Shown here: piece by piece, positions 8,036 through 16,049 of the stretch
Position numbering within the stretch: position 1 is the stretch's first letter
How the letters are laid out: the number at the start of each line of letters is the position of its first letter
Assembly (NCBI GenBank): GCA_022826195.1
Contig: JAJDVI010000107.1
Span: forward strand, 1-51,701
Direction of reading: 5' to 3'
DNA length: 51,701 bases
DNA from: Acidobacteriota bacterium
GTDB lineage: Bacteria; Acidobacteriota; Vicinamibacteria; Marinacidobacterales; Marinacidobacteraceae
Position numbers and translations under genes: made by a program
The notes under the pieces: model-generated
Seen by the model: only the letters and a program-made list of their open reading frames with translations
Told to the model about the DNA's origin: nothing
Databases searched by the model: none

Positions 8036-9625
8036 GTGAGCATTCCGGCCCACCGAACCCGTTGGCCGTCGCGGCGCCTCCGCGCCGCGGGCATCGTGGT
8101 CGCGGCGATGTGCCTGTTGCCGCTCGTCTATCTGGCGGGCCGGGCGGTCGCGGGCGGCGGGCTGTTCGACGTGCTGTTGCGCGAGCGCAGTTTCGGGATC
8201 GCCGGGAGGACGCTGCTCCTGACCGCGGCCGTTGCCCTGGGGTCCGCGGGACTGGGGCTGCCGCTCGCCTGGCTGACCGCGAGGACCGACCTTCCGGGCC
8301 GGCGCGTCCTGACCGGACTGCTCGCGCTCCCGCTCGCGGTGCCGTCCTACGTGGCGGCCTTCACGGTGGCGACCGCGCTGGGACCGCGCGGCCTCCTCCA
8401 GCGCGCGCTCGAGCCCGTCACGGGGTGGGAGCGCCTTCCCGAGATCTATGGTTTTCCGGGCGCCTTCCTGGTGCTGGTGCTGCTCAACTACCCGTACGTC
8501 TACCTGGCGGCGCGCGCCCGGTTCGCGGTGATGGACGCTTCGCTCGAGGACGCCGCCCGGGTACTGGGAGCCGGGCGCTGGCGGCGGTTCCGCCGCGTGA
8601 CCCTGCCGCTCCTCTCGACCGCGCTCCTCTCGGGCGGGTTGCTGGCGGCCCTCTACACGCTGAGCGACTTCGGCGCCGTCTCCCTGCTGCGCTACGAGAC
8701 CTTCACCTGGGCCATCTACAACCAGGTCCGCGGATCGCTGGACCGGCATACCGCGGCGGGACTCGCCCTGCTCCTGGTGTTCGCCACCCTGCTGGTGCTG
8801 GCCGCGGCGAGCCGGTTCGACCGCGCCTCCGGTCCGTCCCCGGGGGCCACGCAGTCCCGCCCGCCCCGTATCCAGGCGCTCGGCGGCTGGAAGTGGGCGG
8901 GACTGGCCCTCTGCGCCGGCGTGCTCCTGCCGGCGCTGGTCCTGCCGGTCGGCGTGTGCCTCTACTGGCTGATCCAGGCGCCCGCCGGGGCGATGACGGG
9001 GCTCTTCGCCGCGCTGGGACGAACCGGATTGGTATCGCTGCTCGCCGCGGTCGCGACGACCGCGCTGGCCATCCCGGTCGCCTTTCTGACCGTCCGTTTC
9101 CCGTCGAGGCGCAGTTCCGCGTTACGCGCCATCTCGCACATCGGTTTCGGGCTGCCGGGACTGGTCGTCGGACTTTCGCTCGTGTTCTTCGCGGTGAACG
9201 TCGCGCCGTTCCTCTACCAGACGCTCGCGCTGCTGGTCTTCGCCTATGCGGTCCACATGCTCCCGCAGGCGATCGCGCCGGTGGAGGCGACCCTGGGACC
9301 GCTCAGCCCGCGGCTCGATGACGCGGCGCGGTCCCTGGGCGCCCGCTGGCTGCGCCGCCACTGGCGGATCACGTTGCCGCTGCTGGGGCCGGGCCTCGCT
9401 TCCGGCCTCGCGCTCGTGTTCCTGACCAGCGTCAAGGAGCTGCCCGCCACCCTCATGCTGGCGCCGACCGGCTACGCCACCCTGGCGACCACGGTCTGGA
9501 GCGCCGCGGAGAACGTCGAACTCGGCCGGGCGGCGGCCGCTTCGCTGGTCCTGTTGCTCTTCTGCGCGGCGACGCTGCTCGTCGTGCTCCGTCCCGGACG
9601 GCCGCTCCGTCCGGCGGTGCGCTGA
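8036..9625 (+). CDS. fbpB: Iron(III) ABC transporter permease (FbpB-like, fused two-domain)
   Basis: About 529 residues with roughly twelve membrane helices and two BPD_transp_1 halves. Each half carries an EAA-type loop that contacts the ATPase: 'EDAARVLGAGRWRRFRRVTLP' in the first and 'DDAARSLGARWLRRHWRITLP' in the second. This internal duplication is usual for FbpB and ThiP. GTG 8036 is preferred because the helix-rich region follows soon after; a GTG at 7982 would add 18 basic residues. It ends in ATGA-type overlap with fbpC. Confidence 0.85.
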   Translation: MSIPAHRTRWPSRRLRAAGIVVAAMCLLPLVYLAGRAVAGGGLFDVLLRERSFGIAGRTLLLTAAVALGSAGLGLPLAWLTARTDLPGRRVLTGLLALPLAVPSYVAAFTVATALGPRGLLQRALEPVTGWERLPEIYGFPGAFLVLVLLNYPYVYLAARARFAVMDASLEDAARVLGAGRWRRFRRVTLPLLSTALLSGGLLAALYTLSDFGAVSLLRYETFTWAIYNQVRGSLDRHTAAGLALLLVFATLLVLAAASRFDRASGPSPGATQSRPPRIQALGGWKWAGLALCAGVLLPALVLPVGVCLYWLIQAPAGAMTGLFAALGRTGLVSLLAAVATTALAIPVAFLTVRFPSRRSSALRAISHIGFGLPGLVVGLSLVFFAVNVAPFLYQTLALLVFAYAVHMLPQAIAPVEATLGPLSPRLDDAARSLGARWLRRHWRITLPLLGPGLASGLALVFLTSVKELPATLMLAPTGYATLATTVWSAAENVELGRAAAASLVLLLFCAATLLVVLRPGRPLRPAVR

Positions 9626-10746
9626 TGGCTGGCGCTGACGCCGGGGCCTCCCGGGAGGCGGCGCTTCGCTGCCGCGCCATCGAGAAGCGCTTTCTCAGCA
9701 ACGGAAGGCTGGACCCGGACCGCCCCGTGCTCGCCGGAGTGGATCTGGACGTCCCCCCGGGCAGTCTCACGGCGGTACTCGGGCCCAGCGGCGGCGGCAA
9801 GACGACCCTCCTGCGGATCGTGGCCGGCCTGGAGACGGCGGATGCCGGAGAGGTCCGGGTGCTCGGACAGACGGTGACCGGACCGGGGGTGTTCGTTCCT
9901 CCGGAATCGCGGCGCGTGGGCCTCGTGTTCCAGGAGTACGCGCTCTTCCCGCACCTTTCGGCCCTCGAGAACGTGGCCTTCGGCGTTCCCGGCCCGGCGG
10001 GCCTGACCAAGGCCTGGGGAGCGCTCCAGATGGTGGGGCTCTCGGAGGTCGCCGGTCACCGGCCCCACGAGCTCTCGGGCGGAGAACAGCAGCGGGTGGC
10101 GCTCGCCCGCGCCCTGGCCCCCGAGCCGGCGGTGGTGCTGCTGGACGAGCCTTTCTCCAACCTCGACGCGCCCCGCCGGGCCGGCGTCCGGGAGGAGGTG
10201 GCCCAGCTCCTCCGGCGGCTCGACGCCACCGCCGTCCTCGTGACCCACGACCGGGAGGAGGCGTTCCTGCTCGCCGACCAGGTGGTCCTGCTGCTCGACG
10301 GCCGGGTAGTCCGGTCCGGCCGGCCCGAGGAACTCGCCCGGGACCCCGGCAGCCGCGCCGGCGCGGAGTTCCTGGGGGAGACCAACTTCCTCCCCGGGGA
10401 GAGCGACGGCAAGACGGCGCTCTGCGAGATCGGCCGGGTGGAGATCCTGCCCCCGGCCTCCGGCGAAGCGCCTCCCAGCGGCCCGGTCGAGGTGCTGCTG
10501 CCGCTCGACGGGCTGCTCGTGGAGCCCTTCGTGGACGAAGAGCGCGCCGGCTCCCCCGTCGCGGTACTGACCCGGGCGGCGTTCCACGGGGCCTTCCAGC
10601 TCATCGAGGCGCGTCTTCCGTCGGGCCGCTCGATCGCCGCCCGGTCCCCGGCCCGCGAGATCTGGCAGGGGCTTCTCCGGCCCGGTCAGCGCGTCGGCCT
10701 GCGCCCCGCCGGTCCGGTGCCCGTGTTCCCGAGCCGCCGAACCTGA
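9625..10746 (+). CDS. fbpC: Iron(III) ABC transporter ATP-binding protein (FbpC-like)
   Basis: ATPase that powers the preceding permease. Walker A GPSGGGKT is at residues 53-60, Q-loop 'VFQEYALFPH' at about 101-110, signature LSGGEQQ at 150-156, Walker B VVLLDEP at 170-176 and the switch His in 'LVTHDREEA'. A C-terminal extension of about 130 residues resembles the TOBE-type regulatory domain of the CUT1/FbpC group. The start ATG shares one base with the permease stop (TGATG). Length 373 is typical. Confidence 0.88.
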   Translation: MAGADAGASREAALRCRAIEKRFLSNGRLDPDRPVLAGVDLDVPPGSLTAVLGPSGGGKTTLLRIVAGLETADAGEVRVLGQTVTGPGVFVPPESRRVGLVFQEYALFPHLSALENVAFGVPGPAGLTKAWGALQMVGLSEVAGHRPHELSGGEQQRVALARALAPEPAVVLLDEPFSNLDAPRRAGVREEVAQLLRRLDATAVLVTHDREEAFLLADQVVLLLDGRVVRSGRPEELARDPGSRAGAEFLGETNFLPGESDGKTALCEIGRVEILPPASGEAPPSGPVEVLLPLDGLLVEPFVDEERAGSPVAVLTRAAFHGAFQLIEARLPSGRSIAARSPAREIWQGLLRPGQRVGLRPAGPVPVFPSRRT

Positions 10747-10786
10747 TCCGGCGACGCGCTTGCGTCCCGGTTCACCCCCGCTGACA

Positions 10787-11653
10787 ATGGCCCCGATGTC
10801 TGCTCGTTCGTTCTTCGTTCTCTGCTTGTCGCTCCTCACTCTCGGCTGCGGGCCCCAGGACCATCCCTGGAACGCGCTCGACGCGGAGCGTCCCATCGCC
10901 GCGTTCGACAGCGTCTTCATCGAGGAACTGACCTGGATGGAGGTCCGCGACCGCATCGCGGACGGCGCCACCACGGCGATCGTCGCGACCGGGGGGATCG
11001 AACAGAACGGTCCCTACGTGGTCACCGGAAAGCACAACGTGGTGCTGCGGGCCACCACCGAGGCCGTCGCCCGGCGGCTCGGGAACGCGCTGGTCGCTCC
11101 CATCATCAAGCTGGTGCCGGAGGGCGACCACGACCCCCCGACCGGCCACATGCGCTTCCCCGGGACCTTCAGCCTCACGCGGGAGACCTTCGAGATGGTG
11201 CTCACCGACGTGGCGCGGAGCCTCGCCACCAGCGGGTTCACCGACATCCTGATGATCGGCGACAGCGGCGGGAACCAGCGCGGGATGGCCGCCGTCGCGG
11301 AGCGCTGGAACGCCGAACCGCCGCATTCCGGCGTCCGGCTCCACCACATTCCCGAGTACTACACCGAGGACATCTGGAGTTTCGAGCAGCTCAAGGAACT
11401 GGGAATCCACCAGGAGCCCGACGTGCAGTCCGCCTCCCGCGCGGGAATCCACGACGACTACCACTACGACGCGATCATGGCGACCGTGGATCCGGGATCG
11501 ATCCGCACGCGCGAGCGCCGGGATGCGGGGCTGTTCGAGATCAACGGCGTCCCGCTCGACCCGCTCGACCGGACGATCTCGAACGGGCAGGCGCTGGTCG
11601 CCCGCCGCGCCGAGATCACGATTGCGGCGTTCCGGCGGTCCCTGGCCGAGTAG
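10787..11653 (+). CDS. Creatininase-family lipoprotein with altered metal ligands
   Basis: About 288 residues, with a lipobox 'LTLGCG' that would anchor it to a membrane facing the periplasm. The creatininase fold is recognisable from 'GGIEQNGPYVVTGKHN', 'GHMRFPGTFSLTRETF' and 'ILMIGDSGGNQ'. In the usual family motif (EQHGPHLP..TD) a His and an Asp bind metal; here the His is Asn (EQNGP) and the Asp position reads His (GKHN). 'GDSGGNQ' replaces the usual NGHGGN. Family members hydrolyse cyclic or linear amides, but activity cannot be assumed here. Start ATG 10787 is used; ATG 10796 would equally give the signal peptide. The 3' end overlaps the convergent gene by 38 bp. Confidence 0.7.
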   Translation: MAPMSARSFFVLCLSLLTLGCGPQDHPWNALDAERPIAAFDSVFIEELTWMEVRDRIADGATTAIVATGGIEQNGPYVVTGKHNVVLRATTEAVARRLGNALVAPIIKLVPEGDHDPPTGHMRFPGTFSLTRETFEMVLTDVARSLATSGFTDILMIGDSGGNQRGMAAVAERWNAEPPHSGVRLHHIPEYYTEDIWSFEQLKELGIHQEPDVQSASRAGIHDDYHYDAIMATVDPGSIRTRERRDAGLFEINGVPLDPLDRTISNGQALVARRAEITIAAFRRSLAE

Positions 11654-12896
11654 GAAGCGGCGTCCGCAAGACTCGCCGCAGCCGCTCGTCCTTCGAGACC
11701 TGCCAGATCTTCGCGTCGAGGTAGTAGTGCTGCATGGCCCAACCGAGGAGTGACGCTCCCACGACTTCGACCCCGAGGCTCCCGCCGCCGCTCCCCGGCG
11801 CCCCGGCCACGAGACCCGCGAAGGGCAGCAGGAATCCATCGAGGAATCCCGCGAGCAGGCCGCTCACGGAAGCCACCAGCGGCCCTCGGTAGCAGAGGAC
11901 GGTGAACGCGAGCCCGAGCGCGAAATAGAGCACCGGGTTCGAGAAGGAGAAAGCGGCCGGACTCCGTTCCGATTGGTAGCGGCGCTGCCCGTAGTCCCAG
12001 ACGAACCGCTGGTACTGGAGGTTGTGCCCGGCGGTGACCAGGGGCACCACGAAGAGCACCAGCGGCGGCCCCGAAAAGGCCGCGGCGTGCAGCGGCACCG
12101 TGGCCGCCAGGAGCAGCAGCTTGGGGAGATTCCGGGGGATGCCCTGGCGGGAGCGGCGCCACTGGAAGCCGGCGTAGGCGACCAGGGTGAGAAACCACAG
12201 CGACCCCACCGGCGCGTGCAGCCAGGCGCCGAGCGTCCGGCCGCCGATCTCGGTGGCGAACCCGAGTTCGGGCATTCCGCTGGCCGCGTACCAGGGTGCG
12301 GTCACGAACCAGCCGATCGGCAGGTAGAAGAGGACCGGGAAGACGACCCGGTCCACCCGGGATTCCAGCTCGTCCTCCGTCTCCGGGTTGCGGCGGGCGT
12401 AGAGCCGGAGAAACCCCCAGTGCTGGCGCACCACGTGGTAGTAGGCCCAGAGACGGAAGAAGACGAGGAAGACGACGCTTCCCAGCGTTGCCGCCTCGAC
12501 AGGGAGGATCCCGGCGGACGACAGCCAGCGCGGCGTCAGGATCAGCGCCGGGCCCAACAGGAAGAAGCCGAAGGACGCGAGCAGCACCCCGCCGCGAATG
12601 CGCCATTCCTCCGGGTCCAGCACGGTGCGGGCGAGGGTGGCGAACAGGTGCGGGGCGTCGAGGACGATCGCCCAACTCGCCACCACCACGAGTCCGAGGC
12701 TCAGCGGGAGCGCGAAGTCGCCGATCCGCAGGGTGGCGAAACTGTCCCGGATGGGGTTTTCGAGGCCGGAACCGACCCCCAGGATCAGCGCCAGGTAGGC
12801 CCAGCCGACGGCGGCCGAGAGGATGATCCAGACCAGGTCGGCGCGGAACCCCATCAGCCAGTTCCGCGAGAGGAGACCGGCCGGCTGGGGAGTCAT
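11616..12896 (-). CDS. Multi-pass membrane protein with conserved-looking histidines, unknown function
   Basis: A 426-residue protein with about ten hydrophobic helices. I cannot name a family with certainty. Several histidines sit in or beside membrane segments in short motifs: 'LDAPHLFATLART' (about 80-92), 'YYHVVRQHWGFLRLYARRN', 'TAGHNLQYQRFVWDYGQRRYQ' and 'MQHYYLDAKIWQVSKDERLRR'. This spacing recalls membrane di-metal or haem proteins such as the Brp/Blh carotenoid-cleavage family, but no signature is clear enough to assign it. The region near 340-375 is Gly/Ala-rich. It starts 21 nt after the metG-side gap and may share a transcript with metG upstream. Confidence 0.6.
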   Translation of the reverse strand: MTPQPAGLLSRNWLMGFRADLVWIILSAAVGWAYLALILGVGSGLENPIRDSFATLRIGDFALPLSLGLVVVASWAIVLDAPHLFATLARTVLDPEEWRIRGGVLLASFGFFLLGPALILTPRWLSSAGILPVEAATLGSVVFLVFFRLWAYYHVVRQHWGFLRLYARRNPETEDELESRVDRVVFPVLFYLPIGWFVTAPWYAASGMPELGFATEIGGRTLGAWLHAPVGSLWFLTLVAYAGFQWRRSRQGIPRNLPKLLLLAATVPLHAAAFSGPPLVLFVVPLVTAGHNLQYQRFVWDYGQRRYQSERSPAAFSFSNPVLYFALGLAFTVLCYRGPLVASVSGLLAGFLDGFLLPFAGLVAGAPGSGGGSLGVEVVGASLLGWAMQHYYLDAKIWQVSKDERLRRVLRTPLPTRPGTAGTPQS

Positions 12897-12916
12897 CGCC
12901 CCGGGGGGTTCGCCGG

Positions 12917-14446
12917 TCAGGCCTTGCCGCCCGACCTCCCGCCGGAAAGGCGCGGCCAGAGCGGCTCTCCCGTCCGGGTCTCGAGCGCACGGCCTCCCTG
13001 GAATACGGCGTCGTCTTCCAATTGGATCGGATCGCCGTTCGTGCCGCCCAGTCGCTCGAGGATCCGGAGCGTGGACTGCGGCATCACCGGATGGAGGAGC
13101 ACCGTTGCGATGCGCGTCGCCTCCGCGGCCTCGTAGAGGGTCTCGTCGAGGGCGTCGCCCGCATCCGGATCCCTGGCGAGCGTCCAGGGCGCCCGTTCGG
13201 TCAGGAACTCGTTGACCGCGCTCACGATCCGGAAGGCGGCGGCGGCGCCGTCGTGGAGGCGAAGTTCCTCCATCGCAGCCCGGTAGTCGGAAGCCGCCTG
13301 CGCCGCGACCGCCGGGAGTCCCGAGCGGGCCGAAGCGGTCAGCCGGCCCCCGCGGTACCGGCCCGCCATCGAGGTGATGCGGCTCACCAGATTGCCGAGC
13401 GAGTTGGCGAGGTCGGCGTCGTAGCGGGCCTCGAAGCGGTCCCAGGAGAAGTCGCCGTCCTGGCCGTACTGGATCTCACGCACCAGGAACAGGCGGAGCG
13501 GGTCGGGTCCAAAGTGATCGGCCGCCTCGAGCGGATCCACCGCGGTACCGAGCGACTTGCTCATCTTCTCGCCCTGGAAGTTCACGAAGCCGTGCCCGAA
13601 GACCTGGCGGGGGATGGCGACCCCGGCCGCCATCAGCATCGCGGGCCAGATGACCGCGTGGAAGCGGGTGATGTCCTTCCCCACGATGTGGAGATCGGCG
13701 GGCCAACGCTCGTCCCAGCCGTCCTCGCCGGTCCCGTACCCCGTCGCCGAGAGGTAGTTCATGAGCGCGTCGAACCAGACGTAGACCACGCTCCGCTCGT
13801 CGAAGGGAACCGGGATGCCCCAGCCCGATCCCGGCCGGCTGACCGAGAGATCGAGGAGCCCGGCCTCCAGGACGTTCGTCAACTCGTTCCGGCGCGTCTC
13901 GGGCTCGATGAAGCTCGGCTGTTCACGGTAGAGGTCCAGCAGGCGATCGCGGTAGTCGGACAGCCGGAAGAAGTGGTTCTTCTCGGAGATCCAGTCCGGC
14001 CTGGCCTTGTGGACCGGACAGTTCCCGTCCTCGAGGTCCTTCTCCTGCTTGAACGCCTCGCAGGAGACGCAGTACCAGCCCTCGTAGGTCCCCTCGTAGA
14101 TGCCGCCCCGGGCGCGAATGGCCTCGAGGAGCTTCTGCACCCCCCGGCGGTGGCGTTCCTCGGTGGTGCGGATGAAGTCGTCGAAGGAGATGTCGAGCTT
14201 CGCCCACACGGCCCGGAAGACGTCCTCCATCTTCGCGCAGTAGTCGAGCGGATCGAGTTCCTGTTGCTCGGCCTGCCGCCGCACGTTCAGCGAGTGCTCG
14301 TCGTTCCCCATCAGGAACCGGGTCTCGTACCCCGCGGCCCGCTTGAAGCGCGCGATGACGTCCGCGGTGATCTTCTCGTAGGCCGTCCCCAGGTGCGGCG
14401 GTGAGTTGACGTAGTCGATGGCTGTCGTCAGGTAGAAGCGGGGCAC
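12917..14446 (-). CDS. metG: Methionine--tRNA ligase
   Basis: Charges tRNA-Met in the cytoplasm. The class I HIGH motif appears as 'PPHLGTAY' (about residues 16-23). The zinc-knuckle region has 'CVSCEAFKQ...CPVH' (Cys-X2-Cys and Cys-X2-His). The KMSKS loop is present as 'GEKMSKSLG'. At 509 residues it is the short form with catalytic and anticodon-binding domains but no C-terminal EMAP/Trbp111-like tRNA-binding domain. The ATG start at 14446 begins right at the usual 'FYLTTAIDYVN' strand. Confidence 0.95.
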   Translation of the reverse strand: MPRFYLTTAIDYVNSPPHLGTAYEKITADVIARFKRAAGYETRFLMGNDEHSLNVRRQAEQQELDPLDYCAKMEDVFRAVWAKLDISFDDFIRTTEERHRRGVQKLLEAIRARGGIYEGTYEGWYCVSCEAFKQEKDLEDGNCPVHKARPDWISEKNHFFRLSDYRDRLLDLYREQPSFIEPETRRNELTNVLEAGLLDLSVSRPGSGWGIPVPFDERSVVYVWFDALMNYLSATGYGTGEDGWDERWPADLHIVGKDITRFHAVIWPAMLMAAGVAIPRQVFGHGFVNFQGEKMSKSLGTAVDPLEAADHFGPDPLRLFLVREIQYGQDGDFSWDRFEARYDADLANSLGNLVSRITSMAGRYRGGRLTASARSGLPAVAAQAASDYRAAMEELRLHDGAAAAFRIVSAVNEFLTERAPWTLARDPDAGDALDETLYEAAEATRIATVLLHPVMPQSTLRILERLGGTNGDPIQLEDDAVFQGGRALETRTGEPLWPRLSGGRSGGKA

Positions 14447-14556
14447 GGAACGGCCGGAATCTTACGCGGGGCGCCAGGGACGCCAGCCTTCAGACCGGCG
14501 CCGTCCGCGGCTCTCCCGATGACCCGAATGGCCCGTGAACTGCCCCGGCGCCATTC

Positions 14557-15744
14557 TCAGACTGCCGGCTGGTCTCCGTGCTTTCCGTCCAGCAACCGCC
14601 CGGCCCACGCCAGCTCCAGCGCCGTCCGATACGGCAGCACCCGGATCTCCCCGAACCGGAGCTCGCGCTCGCCGCCGTACACCCCGAACGCGCGCTCGAT
14701 GCCGCCCGTCTCCAGCAAGATGCGGAGCCCGCGGTTGAAGGATTCCTTCCACTCCGCGGACGCCTTGATCTCGATGCCGACCGCTCGCGCGCCCCGCTGC
14801 CAGATCAGGTCCACCTCCGTTCCGGACTCCGTGCGCCAATAGTGGAACCGGGCGCCATGGGCTCCCCAGGAGTTCAGCGCCCGCAACTCGTTCAGTACCC
14901 AGGTCTCGAAGAGCGCACCGCGCTCGGCGCGAGACGGCTTGTCCCGCTGGAGGCCCGCCAGCGCGCGTTGCAGGCCGCAGTCGAACAGGTAGAACTTGGG
15001 GTGCGCCACTTCCTTGACCTTGGCTCGCTTGCGCCAGGCGAGTAACCGCCAGCCGATCAGCGTGTCCTCCAGGATTCCGAAGTAGCCGAGCACGGTGGAA
15101 CGGGCAATTCCCGCTTCCCGGGCGATGTTGCTCACGTTGAGCACCTGCCCGCTGTAAAGCGCCGCGACCGAGAGAAAACGATGGAAGCCATCGAGATTCC
15201 GGACGAATGCCTCCTGCCAGATCTCTTCCCGGAGGTAGGTCTCGACGTAGGCGTCCAGAAACTCCGACTTGTCCCCGGCGGTTTCGGCGGCGACGGACAG
15301 GGGAAGCTGCCCGTAGCGGAGCGCCTCTTCCAGTCGAAAGTCCCCGCGCATCTCCAGCGGACTCAGCGGGAACATCCGCTTCGACCACGCCCGGCCCGCC
15401 AGCATGTTGGCGCCCGACCGCTTCAGCTTCCTGGCACTGGAGCCCGACATGGCGAAGCGGTGCGCCCGTTGCCCGGCGAACAGCAGAGCGTGGACCTCAT
15501 CGAGCAACTCCGGCAGTTTCTGGATCTCGTCAATGATGACCCACGCACCGGCCGGCAAGGCCGCCACTTCGCGCGCCAGCAGGGAGGGGTCCCGTCGATA
15601 CCGGAGGTAGTCGCTGGATCGAAGCAGATCCACCGTCAGACCGGCGTCGGGCAGACACTGGGACAGCCAGACGGACTTGCCGACGCCACGGGGACCGAAG
15701 AGGAAAAAACTCTGCCGCGGCAGCGAGAGCAGGCGTGGGTACAT
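14557..15744 (-). CDS. AAA ATPase with C-terminal DUF4143 domain
   Basis: A 395-residue protein of the AAA_14/DUF4143 family. Walker A FGPRGVGKS is at about residues 16-24 and Walker B 'WVIIDEIQKLP' at about 68-78. The sensor-like 'FAMSGSSARKLKRSGANMLAGRA' follows. A winged-helix-like 'VSNIAREAGIARSTVLGYFGILEDTLIG' is next, then the DUF4143 end with 'TESGTEVDLIWQ...GIEIKAS', which has the E/D...ExK spacing of PD-(D/E)XK nucleases. Members are common single accessory genes; their role is not established. A large AT-rich dyad lies 7-47 bp upstream of the start. No partner gene is adjacent. Confidence 0.85.
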   Translation of the reverse strand: MYPRLLSLPRQSFFLFGPRGVGKSVWLSQCLPDAGLTVDLLRSSDYLRYRRDPSLLAREVAALPAGAWVIIDEIQKLPELLDEVHALLFAGQRAHRFAMSGSSARKLKRSGANMLAGRAWSKRMFPLSPLEMRGDFRLEEALRYGQLPLSVAAETAGDKSEFLDAYVETYLREEIWQEAFVRNLDGFHRFLSVAALYSGQVLNVSNIAREAGIARSTVLGYFGILEDTLIGWRLLAWRKRAKVKEVAHPKFYLFDCGLQRALAGLQRDKPSRAERGALFETWVLNELRALNSWGAHGARFHYWRTESGTEVDLIWQRGARAVGIEIKASAEWKESFNRGLRILLETGGIERAFGVYGGERELRFGEIRVLPYRTALELAWAGRLLDGKHGDQPAV

Positions 15745-15750
15745 AGTGTA

Positions 15751-15791
15751 GGTAGTTCCGGTAAATTTACGGTAAATATACCGGAACCACC
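15751..15791 (-). promoter_or_regulatory. 41-bp imperfect dyad upstream of the DUF4143 ATPase
   Basis: The arms are 15751-15763 and 15779-15791 (12 of 13 bases complementary; core GTTCCGGTA/TACCGGAAC), separated by 15 AT-rich bases. Inside it lie the perfect 10-bp palindrome GTAAATTTAC (15761-15770) and two direct GGTAAAT copies. It ends 7 bp before the ATG at 15744. Its position fits autoregulation by a dimer or tetramer, or a structured leader of the mRNA. Confidence 0.5.
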
Positions 15792-16012
15792 GTCAAATAC
15801 ACGGCTCCCTGGACGACGCACGGGTCCTCGGCGCTGTCGGCCGCGGTCAACGGATCGCGACCGGTTTCGATCAACATCGCTGCCAGCAACCGCGTTGGCA
15901 ACGAAACCGTTGGAACCGGGGTGCGCCCGCGCTTCCTCCGGCGGCCGGGGAGCCAAGTCGGCGCCGGTCTCCATACCGGGAACCGCTCGGCGGTCGCCAG
16001 CCCCGTCCCCGG
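15792..16012. other. Intergenic region without a supported gene
   Basis: Between the ATPase dyad and the promoter of the amidohydrolase operon. A minus-strand frame is open here (15767-16051), but it has no Shine-Dalgarno sequence, runs through the dyad and shows no recognisable domain. I see no RNA gene or repeat. Confidence 0.4.
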
Positions 16013-16041
16013 TTGACCGGCGTCCGCTGCTCGGACAGACT
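16013..16041 (+). promoter_or_regulatory. Promoter candidate for the amidohydrolase operon
   Basis: TTGACC (16013-16018), 17 nt, CAGACT (16036-16041). The predicted transcription start falls within a few bases of the ATG at 16050, so the message would be leaderless; no Shine-Dalgarno sequence is seen. The same TTGAC-N17-CAGACT arrangement is found before the antitoxin gene at 20258-20286. Confidence 0.4.
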
Positions 16042-16049
16042 CGCGCGCC

